Of a DNA stretch of 37,868 bases, positions 1 through 7,399 are shown one piece after another. The notes beneath the pieces are model-generated. The model did no database searches. It was not told the DNA's origin and saw only the letters and a program-made list of their open reading frames with translations. Source of the DNA: Crocinitomicaceae bacterium (GTDB lineage: Bacteria; Bacteroidota; Bacteroidia; Flavobacteriales_D; Sanyastnellaceae); assembly GCA_002693775.1 (NCBI GenBank), contig NZRP01000063.1, positions 25,220 to 63,087 of the forward strand, given 5' to 3'. The number at the start of each line of letters is the position of its first letter. Within the stretch, counting starts at the first letter, position 1. Position numbers and translations under genes: made by a program.

Positions 1-971
1 CTGTTTAGAATAATAGTTTGAACAGTAGGTTCATCAAATCCAGTAGTAAGAATACTAACAGAAGAAAGAATAGCGTCAGGCTTAGTGTGGAACCACTCTA
101 AGATTTCAGCTCTTTCCTTTTCACTGTGAGTGTTATCTAGGTGCTTACACTCGTATCCCTCTTCTTCAAACAGGGCCTGCACCTGCTTTGAGGTGTTGAT
201 ACCATTGTTAAAGATTAATGTCTTAGTGCCCTTAGCCTTCTCTTCGTATGCATAAAGTAGCTTCTCTTGCATGAGGTAGTTGCCGTAAAGTCTTTCAGAT
301 GAGCTAACAGTGTAATCTCCGTTAATACCCACTTTAAGAGCTTTAAGGTTTACATCGTAATTATAAGTAGAAGCTTTAGCTAGATACTTTTGTTCTACAA
401 GAGAAGAGATACTTTCTCCAATGATTAGTTCATTGTAGTTATCGTGAAGAGGAAGTTTAATGTTAGAGCTTAGAGGGGTAGCAGTAACTCCTAAAAGAAT
501 TTGCTGGTCAAAGTGCTTGAATAACTTTCTAAAGCTGTTGTAGTGAGCCTCATCGACAATTACTAGACCTAAATTTTTAAACTCCATTGCTTCTTCGTTG
601 ATACGATTGTTAAGCGTCTCAACCATAGCTACATAACACCAGTGGTCTTCACCATCATCAAGATCCTTAACCTTTGCGTTAATCACCTTGTTAGTCACGC
701 CTATTTCGCTAAGCATGTTAGAAGTTTGACCTAAAAGCTCAATTCTGTGAGTTAGGATTAGTACTTTTTTCCCCTTTGCTAGAATGTACTTCTTAGCTAA
801 TTCGGAAAAAATAACTGTTTTCCCACCTCCAGTTGGTAGCTGAAACAGAAGATTGAATTTCTCTTCGTTTTCGTCGAATTTGCCTAGAATCTGATCGATA
901 GCGTTTTGCTGATACCCGTATAGTTTCTTGCCTTTATTGCTTTCGAGTTTTGATCTGAATTTAGGATTCAT
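1..971 (-). CDS. DEAD/DEAH-box SF2 helicase, 3' end cut by window edge
   Basis: This is the N-terminal 323 codons of a superfamily 2 helicase; the reading frame is open to the window edge, so the C-terminus is missing. Visible motifs in order: a Q-motif-like YGYQQNAI at residues 18-25, Walker A PTGGGKT at 46-52, motif Ia THRIELL at 74-80, DEAH in VIVDEAH at 137-143, motif III GVTATP at 161-166, then the second RecA domain with TLIFNN at 251-256 and a motif V-like stretch LTTGFDEP at 308-315. This architecture matches the type III restriction subunit/UvrB-like DEAD-box family often labelled 'restriction endonuclease subunit R', but no nuclease or methylase partner lies in the window, so a restriction role is not supported. 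The protein presumably uses ATP to remodel DNA or RNA. Start ATG at 971 follows a strong promoter with a leader of roughly 35 nt. It is divergent from ung. Confidence 0.88.
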   Translation of the reverse strand, partial: MNPKFRSKLESNKGKKLYGYQQNAIDQILGKFDENEEKFNLLFQLPTGGGKTVIFSELAKKYILAKGKKVLILTHRIELLGQTSNMLSEIGVTNKVINAKVKDLDDGEDHWCYVAMVETLNNRINEEAMEFKNLGLVIVDEAHYNSFRKLFKHFDQQILLGVTATPLSSNIKLPLHDNYNELIIGESISSLVEQKYLAKASTYNYDVNLKALKVGINGDYTVSSSERLYGNYLMQEKLLYAYEEKAKGTKTLIFNNGINTSKQVQALFEEEGYECKHLDNTHSEKERAEILEWFHTKPDAILSSVSILTTGFDEPTVQTIILN

Positions 972-1011
972 TGAAGGTGTGGTAGTTGTCTGCAATTAGT
1001 ATGGAAAAACG

Positions 1012-1041
1012 CAAAAATACCTTGTACTTTGCTTAGTCAAA
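1012..1041 (-). promoter_or_regulatory. Bacteroidota-type promoter for the helicase gene
   Basis: On the minus strand, TTTG (1041-1038) is followed by 18 nt and then TATTTTTG (1019-1012). This is an exact match to the Bacteroides/Flavobacterium primary sigma consensus TTTG-N17-19-TAnnTTTG. Transcription would begin near 1005, giving a leader of about 35 nt before the helicase ATG at 971. It is the only promoter in the window where both boxes are perfect. Confidence 0.7.
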
Positions 1042-1071
1042 AATTATACAAAGGGTAATATTTAAAAGTTT

Positions 1072-1806
1072 ATGCAAAGACTTTTTGATAAAAGTGAATT
1101 TGAAATCGCAGAGTCATTGAAAATCAAGTCGTTAAGGATGTTGATGGGTGATTTAATTCAAGTTGATGGATATGATGAAGTTGTTAAGGAATTCTTGAAA
1201 TCAGATGAGTTTTCATCTTTAGAGAAATTTTTAATAGATGAATACTCAAAAAATTACTGTTTTCCGAGACCTGAAAACATATTTAAGGCGCTACGCTTGG
1301 TTCCGCTAAGTGAGTTGAGAGTTGTGATAATTGGTCAAGATCCATATCACGCTATGGGGCAAGCAGATGGTTTGGCCTTCTCAGTTCCAGTGGGTGTCAA
1401 GCCTCCTCCTTCACTAAGAAATATTTTTAAAGAAAGGATGGATGATTTAGGATTGGGGGAAAGGTCTACAGATCTTGAGGATCTTGCTAATCAAGGAGTT
1501 TTGCTGATTAATAGTGTGCTCAGTGTAAGGAGTGGCGAACCAAGGTCACATAGAGGTCGAGGATGGGAACTGCTTGTCAGCTTAGTGCTTAAGGCTGTTA
1601 ATGATTTACCCAGGGGTGTGTGTTTTATTCTTTGGGGGAAAGATGCTGAACAATTAGGTCAAACTATTAATAGACACAAGCATAAAGTGTTCGTGTCAGC
1701 TCACCCCAGTCCGCTTTCAGCATATAGAGGTTTCTTTGGGTCTAAGCCTTTTTCAAATGTTAATAAGGCTCTAATAGAACTAGGATTTGATGAGATAAAT
1801 TGGTAG
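1072..1806 (+). CDS. ung: Uracil-DNA glycosylase, family 1
   Basis: The enzyme removes uracil from DNA as the first step of base excision repair. The family-1 active-site motif GQDPYH lies at residues 88-93, with Asp90 the water-activating residue. The uracil-recognition segment LLINSVLSV is at 144-152 (usual form LLLNTVLTV), and the DNA-intercalation loop HPSPLS is at 211-216, followed by GFFGSKPFS. At 244 residues it is slightly longer than the common 220-230, because of an N-terminal stretch of about 25 residues ahead of the conserved part; a shorter start at Met23 or Met25 is possible. No clear promoter box is seen just upstream, only a degenerate TACTTTG at 1025-1031. The hisS start follows 22 nt after the stop, in the same direction. 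Confidence 0.95.
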   Translation: MQRLFDKSEFEIAESLKIKSLRMLMGDLIQVDGYDEVVKEFLKSDEFSSLEKFLIDEYSKNYCFPRPENIFKALRLVPLSELRVVIIGQDPYHAMGQADGLAFSVPVGVKPPPSLRNIFKERMDDLGLGERSTDLEDLANQGVLLINSVLSVRSGEPRSHRGRGWELLVSLVLKAVNDLPRGVCFILWGKDAEQLGQTINRHKHKVFVSAHPSPLSAYRGFFGSKPFSNVNKALIELGFDEINW

Positions 1807-1815
1807 ATGAATTCA

Positions 1816-1823
1816 TAAATTTG
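1816..1823 (+). promoter_or_regulatory. -7 box in front of hisS
   Basis: TAAATTTG matches the Bacteroidota -7 consensus TAnnTTTG exactly and ends 5 nt before the hisS ATG at 1829. No -33 TTTG is seen at the right distance. If used, the mRNA would start at or next to the ATG. hisS may also be read through from ung. Confidence 0.4.
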
Positions 1824-1828
1824 CTTTG

Positions 1829-3214
1829 ATGAGTAAACCTTCTATACCTAAAGGAACAAGAGATTTTGGGCCGCGTGCAATGGCTCGAAGACAGTGGATT
1901 TTTTCTACGATTAGAAATGTCTTTGAAAAGCATGGATTCTTGCCTGTAAATACTCCGTCTTTTGAGAATCTACAAACTCTTACTGGCAAGTATGGAGATG
2001 AAGGTGATAAGCTAATATTTAGAATTCTCAATAACGGTGACTACTTATCTAAGGCTAATTCTGATGCTATAGAAAATAGGGATAGTAAAGCTCTTACTCC
2101 ATCAATAAGCAAGAAAGCATTGAGATACGATTTGACTGTTCCTTTTGCTCGTTTTGTAGTGATGAATAGAAATGATCTGACTTTTCCATTTAAGAGATAC
2201 CAGATTCAACCTGTATGGAGAGGCGATAGGCCAGGTAAGGGTAGGTATCAGGAATTCACTCAATGTGATGCAGATATCATAGGATCTACAAGTTCACTTT
2301 GCGAGTTAGATTTAGTACAAGTATTCAGCGAAGCACTTACTGATTTAGGAGTCCCAGGGTATACTATCCTTATCAATGACAGAAGAGTTCTTTCAGGATT
2401 AGCTAGTTCGTTAGGCGTGTCATCAGATAAGCTGACAGATTTTACTGTGTCAATTGATAAATATGATAAGGTAGGGGTTGATGGTGTTGTAGATGAGCTA
2501 GTAAATAGGGGCTTTGGAGAAAACGTAACTGGAGGAGTTAAGGGATTGTTTGACGCAAACAATAGCTCAACAAATGCTGGAGTACTTGATTCAATTGCAA
2601 CTATTGTTGGAGATGATGAAGTAGGATTTGAGGGGCTCAATGAGGTTAGAAAACTTCTTGAAAGGGCTAATGCCTTAGGTATAAAAGAGGCTAATATTAG
2701 ATTTGATGCAATGCTTGCAAGAGGGCTAGATTATTACACTGGCGCTATTTTCGAAGTTCGAGTAAAGGATGCACCTGTAGGAAGTATATGTGGAGGTGGT
2801 AGATACGACGATCTAACTGGAATATTTGGGTGGAAAGGAATGAGTGGTGTTGGCATAAGTTTTGGCGCAGATAGAATTGAGGATGTTCTGGAGCATTTCA
2901 ATGGATTCCCCAAATTCTTAGATAAGAGCACTGATGTTTTGATTGCTAACATGAGCGATGAGTCAGTAAATGAGGAGGTCATACTTTCATCTACACTTAG
3001 AAACTCTGGATTCGCAGTGGAGCTTTATCCAGATACTTCTAGGCTTAAAAAGCAGATGAAGTACGCAGACGATAAGTCGATTCCATATGTAGTAATCATT
3101 GGAGAACACGAAAGAAAAGAGGGGTTAGTTACTCTTAAAAAAATGTCGTCTGGAGAGCAGATTAAGCTTACTCAAGACCAGCTAATTAAGGAATTAAATC
3201 AAGCTTACAACTAA
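1829..3214 (+). CDS. hisS: Histidyl-tRNA synthetase
   Basis: This class II synthetase charges tRNA-His with histidine. From the ATG at 1829 it has 461 residues. Class II motif 1 lies around residues 30-45. Motif 2 is the region carrying RYQEFTQCDADI (about 139-150). The histidine-specific HisA motif LARGLDYYTGAIFEV spans about 297-311 and includes the conserved Arg of RGLDYY, followed by GGGRYDD (about 322-328). A C-terminal anticodon-binding domain begins near residue 365. An in-frame TTG lies one codon upstream (1826), but the ATG is preferred because the conserved IPKGTRDFGP segment follows directly and a TAAATTTG promoter box sits just before it. The gene lies 22 nt downstream of ung. Its last 21 nt overlap a small minus-strand ORF. 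Confidence 0.96.
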   Translation: MSKPSIPKGTRDFGPRAMARRQWIFSTIRNVFEKHGFLPVNTPSFENLQTLTGKYGDEGDKLIFRILNNGDYLSKANSDAIENRDSKALTPSISKKALRYDLTVPFARFVVMNRNDLTFPFKRYQIQPVWRGDRPGKGRYQEFTQCDADIIGSTSSLCELDLVQVFSEALTDLGVPGYTILINDRRVLSGLASSLGVSSDKLTDFTVSIDKYDKVGVDGVVDELVNRGFGENVTGGVKGLFDANNSSTNAGVLDSIATIVGDDEVGFEGLNEVRKLLERANALGIKEANIRFDAMLARGLDYYTGAIFEVRVKDAPVGSICGGGRYDDLTGIFGWKGMSGVGISFGADRIEDVLEHFNGFPKFLDKSTDVLIANMSDESVNEEVILSSTLRNSGFAVELYPDTSRLKKQMKYADDKSIPYVVIIGEHERKEGLVTLKKMSSGEQIKLTQDQLIKELNQAYN

Positions 3215-3358
3215 GCTCGCTTTGATCAAACTAAGCTGCATCAACCTCTCTGTAGCTAACCAGCTATTTGGCTTTTCCTCTCTTAAATCTAACTTAGTTA
3301 AAATTCTAGCAAGGAAAAACCCAGCAACAGCTGAAAAAACAATCCAGCCAGGCTTCAT
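3194..3358 (-). CDS. Small single-pass membrane protein (54 aa), hypothetical
   Basis: I do not recognise a family. The ORF starts with ATG at 3358, 17 nt after the meaB stop and in the same direction, and encodes 54 residues. Residues 4-20 are hydrophobic (PGWIVFSAVAGFFLARI), followed by a charged patch KLDLREEK and a second mildly hydrophobic end. It reads like an N-in or N-out single-helix membrane protein. It could be translated from the meaB message. Its 3' end overlaps the hisS coding end on the other strand by 21 nt, which weakens the case, though the rest of the stretch would otherwise be an unexplained 160-nt gap in a very compact genome. Confidence 0.4.
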   Translation of the reverse strand: MKPGWIVFSAVAGFFLARILTKLDLREEKPNSWLATERLMQLSLIKASLVVSLI

Positions 3359-3375
3359 GATGTACCCGATTTACT

Positions 3376-4419
3376 CTAGGAATTCATCCATTCCCAAGCA
3401 GCTGAAAAGGCGCTCATCTCACCGCTCTCTACGCTTTGAGATAACCTATCCCAAACCTCCTGAGATCTAATACCATTAATCTTATTTTCAAAAAGTAAAT
3501 CCTTTGCATGGCTCGCCATTCTCTCACTTCTCTGCAAAGATCTTTGGCTTTCAAAAAAACCATTGCCACTCCAAATATCCAAAAGTCTCCCAACACAACT
3601 TCTAAATTCATCATGACCGTCTCCGCTCATAGAACTCGCAGTAATAACCTCCACTTTATTACCTCCCTCAGTCTCAGGGAATAAATGAAGGGCATTCCTA
3701 TAAGCAGATGCTGTATCTCTACACTCACCCACATTCTCACCATCCGCTTTATGCACAACGACTATATCTGCCATTTCCACTATCCCACGCTTAATACCCT
3801 GAACCTCATCACCAGCCCCACCAATAAGTAGCAGGCAGAACACATCCACCATATCCCTGACTGAAGTTTCGCTCTGGCCAACACCAACAGTTTCCACAAG
3901 GATTATATTATACCCAGCTGCTTCGCACAGCAAAATAGCCTCCATTGTCGCCCTAGCAACCCCACCTAAAGTATCAGCAGCGGGAGAGGGCCGAATGAAA
4001 GCGTTATCGCTAACAGCTAGCTTTTCCATTCTCGTCTTATCGCCAAGAATACTGCCGCCGGTTCGCTTACTACTGGGATCCACAGCTAGTACAGCAACCC
4101 TGTGGCCTTCATCAATTAAATCAAGTCCAAATCTCTCAATAAAAGTACTTTTCCCAACTCCAGGAATGCCTGTGATTCCTAGTCTTAAGCTATTAGGATG
4201 GCCGTGGTCTCGTAGTTTGCTCAGGAGCTTATGAGCTTGTGGTCTATCTGATGGGTTGTTGCTTTCAATAAGTGTTATAGCTCGAGCAAGAGCCTCACTC
4301 TTTCTATCCAATAATTCATTAGCAAGCGAAGTTATGTCGCACAAATCAGCACGATTAGATCTAATCCTTTCCTGGGCGGCCTCGATGGCCTGTGATTTGG
4401 ACTGATTGTTTGTGGGCAT
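3376..4419 (-). CDS. meaB: Methylmalonyl-CoA mutase-associated G3E GTPase MeaB (ArgK family)
   Basis: MeaB is a cytosolic G3E-class P-loop GTPase that loads and protects the adenosylcobalamin-dependent methylmalonyl-CoA mutase. The 347-residue length fits. Walker A GIPGVGKST is at residues 84-92. The family-typical LAVDPSSKRTGGSILGDKTR runs from 111 to 130. The ETVGVGQSE switch segment is at 176-184, and the base-recognition motif appears as HKAD at 223-226, where NKAD or similar is usual. N- and C-terminal helical parts (1-75 and about 270-347) match the dimerisation arms of the family. No mutase subunit is in the window, so the partner must be elsewhere. A near-consensus -7 box (CATATTTG, 7 of 8) lies at 4449-4442 on this strand, giving a leader of about 20 nt. 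It is divergent from the gene at 4449, with only 29 nt between them. Confidence 0.93.
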   Translation of the reverse strand: MPTNNQSKSQAIEAAQERIRSNRADLCDITSLANELLDRKSEALARAITLIESNNPSDRPQAHKLLSKLRDHGHPNSLRLGITGIPGVGKSTFIERFGLDLIDEGHRVAVLAVDPSSKRTGGSILGDKTRMEKLAVSDNAFIRPSPAADTLGGVARATMEAILLCEAAGYNIILVETVGVGQSETSVRDMVDVFCLLLIGGAGDEVQGIKRGIVEMADIVVVHKADGENVGECRDTASAYRNALHLFPETEGGNKVEVITASSMSGDGHDEFRSCVGRLLDIWSGNGFFESQRSLQRSERMASHAKDLLFENKINGIRSQEVWDRLSQSVESGEMSAFSAAWEWMNS

Positions 4420-4436
4420 GCTGTGAATTTAAGACT

Positions 4437-4443
4437 TAACTTG
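4437..4443 (+). promoter_or_regulatory. -7-like box with TA exactly 12 nt before the ATG at 4449
   Basis: TAACTTG resembles TAnnTTTG with one T missing. Its TA lies at -12/-11 relative to the ATG, the same spacing seen at five other starts in the window. A TTTG occurs at 4409-4412, 24 nt upstream of the box, slightly far for a -33 element. Confidence 0.3.
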
Positions 4444-4448
4444 CAAAT

Positions 4449-5186
4449 ATGTTAACTAGAATGCTGGCGATAGCTGTTTTTTTACCTGCGACATTTATAG
4501 CACAAACCACCTGCGATACCACCATTGTTGTTAGCGGATACGTGCTATCAACAGACGCTCAAGTAGTCCCAGCATCTATGGCTGTTAACAGGAATTCTGG
4601 TGGAGGTTCCTTTGTCGAAACAGACGGTAGTTTCCTAGTTAGAGCTTGCCCTAGTGATACCTTAGTGTTTGGCGCAATAGGCTACTACTCTGTTGAGAAG
4701 GTAGTTGATGTTTCAATGAAAACAGAGTCGTTGGACATAATTTTAAGGAAACTTGAAGTGGAGGTAGGAGTTGCAGAAATTTTTGCTCCAAGGACTTTAA
4801 ACCAAATACTAAAGGACATAGAAACTCTTGGTTATGATGAGAAGGATTATAGAGTATCATCAGTCAATGCTCTTCAGAGTCCTATTACTTTTCTTTATGA
4901 GCAGTTTTCACGAGTTGAAAAGTCAAAAAGGCTTGTTGCAGAGTTAGAGAATACTGATAAAAGGAGGGAGCTACTTCAGGAGTTGTTTGCTAAATACGTT
5001 GACTACGATATAATTCAGTTGGGCCCAGAGGAATTCAAGGAATTTGCGGAATACTGTGATCCTGGCGATGAACTGTTACAAGAGTGGACTCAATATGAAT
5101 TTATCCTTTACGTAAAAAGGCAATATTCTCTGTTCAGAATGCTGCCAAGTAGGCTAGATGATTCTGATTACGAATACGATAAGTAA
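4449..5186 (+). CDS. Exported protein with carboxypeptidase-regulatory-like domain
   Basis: The 245-residue product has an N-terminal signal peptide (hydrophobic residues about 5-18, then AQT). Residues about 27-98 form a carboxypeptidase-regulatory-like beta-sandwich, seen in the pattern VVSGYVLSTD, FVETDGSFLV, DTLVFGAIGYYSVEKVV. Such domains are common at the start of Bacteroidota outer-membrane and exported proteins. The remaining about 145 residues are largely helical and charged, with no recognised catalytic motif; the region from FLYEQFSRVEKSKR resembles the conserved tail seen in stand-alone Bacteroidota proteins of this type. Location is probably periplasm or outer membrane; function is unknown. 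A second in-frame ATG at 4461 would still keep the signal peptide. It converges with the membrane gene ending at 5191, with only 4 nt between stops. Confidence 0.8.
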   Translation: MLTRMLAIAVFLPATFIAQTTCDTTIVVSGYVLSTDAQVVPASMAVNRNSGGGSFVETDGSFLVRACPSDTLVFGAIGYYSVEKVVDVSMKTESLDIILRKLEVEVGVAEIFAPRTLNQILKDIETLGYDEKDYRVSSVNALQSPITFLYEQFSRVEKSKRLVAELENTDKRRELLQELFAKYVDYDIIQLGPEEFKEFAEYCDPGDELLQEWTQYEFILYVKRQYSLFRMLPSRLDDSDYEYDK

Positions 5187-5190
5187 CTCT

Positions 5191-5523
5191 TTAGCTTAAG
5201 TAAGATGAGTCCAGGAAGAACACAAAGAATTTGAAGATAAATCCTGTCACACAAATCCCTACAGCTATAACGTGAGGTGTTCTGAGTTTAAGATTCATTC
5301 TGTCAAATCTTAAAACGAGATCCATAAATAAAGTAGAGATTGCAAAAACCTCAACAATAGTAAGTGGCACTATGATAAAATCTAATCCATCGAGTAGCCA
5401 AATAGCACTTTCTGGCATGATATGGCTAAAGAATTCTGTCCAAACAAATATTACATTATAACCTAAAATCATCCATAGGGTAAGGGTGATCATCTTGAAG
5501 TTGTTTGATTTGAGATTTGACAT
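5191..5523 (-). CDS. Three-helix inner-membrane protein, hypothetical
   Basis: Not recognised as a known family. With the ATG at 5523 the product is 110 residues with three predicted membrane segments (about 11-31, 48-70 and 84-104) and short polar loops. An in-frame TTG at 5544 would add seven residues, but it lies upstream of a perfect promoter box (TACTTTTG at 5535-5528), so the ATG is the better start. The gap from box to ATG is 4 nt, which predicts a leaderless or nearly leaderless transcript. The gene converges on the exported protein at 4449-5186 and is divergent from the small lipoprotein gene at 5596. It may be a monocistronic unit. Confidence 0.7.
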   Translation of the reverse strand: MSNLKSNNFKMITLTLWMILGYNVIFVWTEFFSHIMPESAIWLLDGLDFIIVPLTIVEVFAISTLFMDLVLRFDRMNLKLRTPHVIAVGICVTGFIFKFFVFFLDSSYLS

Positions 5524-5527
5524 GGTG

Positions 5528-5535
5528 CAAAAGTA
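5528..5535 (-). promoter_or_regulatory. Perfect -7 box, 4 nt before the ATG at 5523
   Basis: On the minus strand the sequence is TACTTTTG-CACC-ATG. TACTTTTG matches TAnnTTTG exactly. The -33 position carries TTTT instead of TTTG, 16 nt upstream. TA is at -12/-11 from the ATG, predicting transcription start at the A of ATG. Confidence 0.5.
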
Positions 5536-5583
5536 GTTGAGCAATCTGCATAAAATGAGGTACTAAATTCAAAAAGTCCGCGT

Positions 5584-5591
5584 TATTTTAG
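5584..5591 (+). promoter_or_regulatory. -7-like box, 4 nt before the ATG at 5596
   Basis: TATTTTAG matches TAnnTTTG at 5 of the 6 defined positions (A in place of the last T). Its TA is exactly 12 nt before the ATG of the small lipoprotein gene, as at other starts in this window. No -33 box is evident. Confidence 0.35.
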
Positions 5592-5595
5592 CATC

Positions 5596-5715
5596 ATGAA
5601 AAGAAATTACGCAATTGCAGCAATTATTTTGGCTTTAATCATGCTAACTCTATCTGCGTGCGCTTCTAACAATGAAGATTGTAGCGCATACCAAAGCGTA
5701 GAGGTAGAAGGGTAG
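5596..5715 (+). CDS. Small lipoprotein (39 aa), hypothetical
   Basis: This short ORF encodes 39 residues: MKRNY, a hydrophobic run AIAAIILALIMLTLSA, then a lipobox LSAC with the predicted lipidated Cys at residue 22, followed by a polar tail of 17 residues with one more Cys. The positively charged start, hydrophobic core and lipobox together are unlikely by chance in such a short frame. The mature part, ASNNEDCSAYQSVEVEG, is too small to be an enzyme; many Bacteroidota carry such tiny lipoproteins of unknown role. It is divergent from the membrane protein gene at 5523 and converges on the MBOAT gene, whose stop lies 20 nt further on. Confidence 0.6.
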   Translation: MKRNYAIAAIILALIMLTLSACASNNEDCSAYQSVEVEG

Positions 5716-5734
5716 GCCTCTAGTTCTGGCTAAG

Positions 5735-7399
5735 TTAGAACTGGAAATAAATAAATGGTTGTGGGTCAGAGGATCCTACCAACCAGAGTATCACAGCTAA
5801 CACGCATGTGATAGTCCAAATCGTCATCGTATGTAGGTTTGTGAATCTATCGATAAACCTCGTGCTTAGATTTTCAGGCACCATATGAAGGGTGAATCCT
5901 AATCCCATAACTGCAAGTACAATGCTGTTTGTAGAGATAACATCGAGCACTGTATTCAAGTTGAAATTATAGAGTATCTGGTTTACAAGATCATTTGCTG
6001 TAAACCATTCTGTCAAGACGTCGTGCTCCCCGTAAACGTCGTCTTCACCTGAAAAAGACCCAGACCTAAACCAAATTCTCGTAATTGTTATAAAGTTGAA
6101 AGTTAGGATTACGCCTATTGCTCTTGCCCACCATGCTTCAATTTTAGACCATGGGAGCAAGTCTTTACAGAACTTAAACGTCATTAAGCCTAGGCCGTTT
6201 AAGGCTCCCCAGAGAATAAAGTTCCACGAGGCTCCGTGCCATAGGCCGCCGATAACCATGGTCGCAAACAGGTTCATGGAGGTGGCCGCTGTTCTGCTCC
6301 AGGCCGGAAACATAAACGAGAAGCCGTAGCTGAGTAGGAGGATTCCGGTGCCGATCAAGAAGGTGCTCTCGCTTTTGAGTGCTATAGATGCGAAGAGCAC
6401 TAGAGAGAAGGCGAAGATGCTGGTGAAGAGCGTGGCGTTTCTATTTCCACCCATGGGGATATAAAGGTAATCCCTAAGCCATGTAGAGAGGCTAATATGC
6501 CATCTTTGCCAAAACTCGCCTACGTTGCGCGCTTTATATGGCGATCTGAAGTTTATGGGGAGTCTGAAGCCCATGAGTAAGGCCACGCCTATGGCAATGT
6601 CGCTATAGCCGCTAAAGTCAGCAAATACTTGTAAGCTGTATCCGTATAGGGCAAGAATTACTTCAAATCCACTGTAGCTTGAAGGAAGCTCGAATACTTT
6701 GTCTACTAGATTGGTTGCGATATAGTCAGCAAAGACTATTTTTTTTGTGAGACCTGCTAGAATCCACCAAATAGCATGTTTGAATTCCTTATTGCTTATG
6801 TCGTATGGCTTGTGGAGTTGAGGGATAAATTCTACTGCACGTACAATAGGGCCAGCTACTAGTTGTGGGAAGAAAGTGACATAGAACCCAAAGTCAAGAA
6901 TAGACTTTATTGGTTTTATTTTCTTCTTAAAAAGGTCTATGCTGTAGCTGAGGGTTTGGAATGTGTAGAAACTAATACCTACAGGAAGAATAATGTCCTT
7001 TACTCTTATAGATGTGCCCAGGTTGTCATTTAGCCATTGAGCTCCTGGAACAACTGCTTCCCATGTTGTACCAAACAAGTCAGCGCTTGCAGAGGCGAAG
7101 AAATAAGCGTACTTGAAGAATCCAAGGAGTCCCAGGTTTATTAGTATACTAAGGATAAGTAAAAGTTTCCTGCTTACACCTTTACTATTATGCATTATCC
7201 AGCCTATAACATAGTCAGCTAAAGTTGAGAATAGAAGAAGGAGCACAAACCAACCACTGGTTTGGCTATAAAAAAATATGCTGGCAATAAATAAGAAAGC
7301 ATTCCTCAGTGCAACCTTATTCTTAGTCAGGCTAAGGAAAATAAGTACCACTAAGAAGAAGTACCAGAACCCGGATACAGTGAATATCAATTTATCCAT
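5735..7399 (-). CDS. MBOAT family O-acyltransferase (AlgI/PatA-like)
   Basis: A 554-residue polytopic membrane protein of the membrane-bound O-acyltransferase family, which moves acetyl groups across the inner membrane onto extracytoplasmic sugars. Family landmarks are LPVGISFYTFQTLSY (138-152), the FPQLVAGPIVR stretch (177-187), FADFSGYSDIAIG (259-271), NFRSPYKARNVGEFWQRWHISLSTWLRDYLYIPMGGNR (283-320, His301) and GGLWHGASWNFILWG (384-398) with the catalytic His388. Between GGNR and the His388 helix lies an extra hydrophobic stretch of about 50 residues compared with AlgI-like proteins as I remember them. The gene overlaps the SGNH gene upstream by 13 nt, a classical MBOAT plus SGNH pair as in AlgI/AlgJ or PatA/PatB. 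The exact substrate (peptidoglycan or exopolysaccharide) cannot be read from sequence. Confidence 0.92.
   Translation of the reverse strand: MDKLIFTVSGFWYFFLVVLIFLSLTKNKVALRNAFLFIASIFFYSQTSGWFVLLLLFSTLADYVIGWIMHNSKGVSRKLLLILSILINLGLLGFFKYAYFFASASADLFGTTWEAVVPGAQWLNDNLGTSIRVKDIILPVGISFYTFQTLSYSIDLFKKKIKPIKSILDFGFYVTFFPQLVAGPIVRAVEFIPQLHKPYDISNKEFKHAIWWILAGLTKKIVFADYIATNLVDKVFELPSSYSGFEVILALYGYSLQVFADFSGYSDIAIGVALLMGFRLPINFRSPYKARNVGEFWQRWHISLSTWLRDYLYIPMGGNRNATLFTSIFAFSLVLFASIALKSESTFLIGTGILLLSYGFSFMFPAWSRTAATSMNLFATMVIGGLWHGASWNFILWGALNGLGLMTFKFCKDLLPWSKIEAWWARAIGVILTFNFITITRIWFRSGSFSGEDDVYGEHDVLTEWFTANDLVNQILYNFNLNTVLDVISTNSIVLAVMGLGFTLHMVPENLSTRFIDRFTNLHTMTIWTITCVLAVILWLVGSSDPQPFIYFQF

Noticed and set aside
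1-971. Restriction-modification or defence locus
   Set aside because: The helicase resembles R-subunit-like proteins, but no methylase, nuclease or specificity gene is visible and the other side is cut off; a defence role cannot be supported.
3222-3470. 82-codon plus-strand frame after hisS
   Set aside because: Antisense to the end of meaB and to the small membrane ORF, with no recognisable motif; a shadow of the minus-strand coding.
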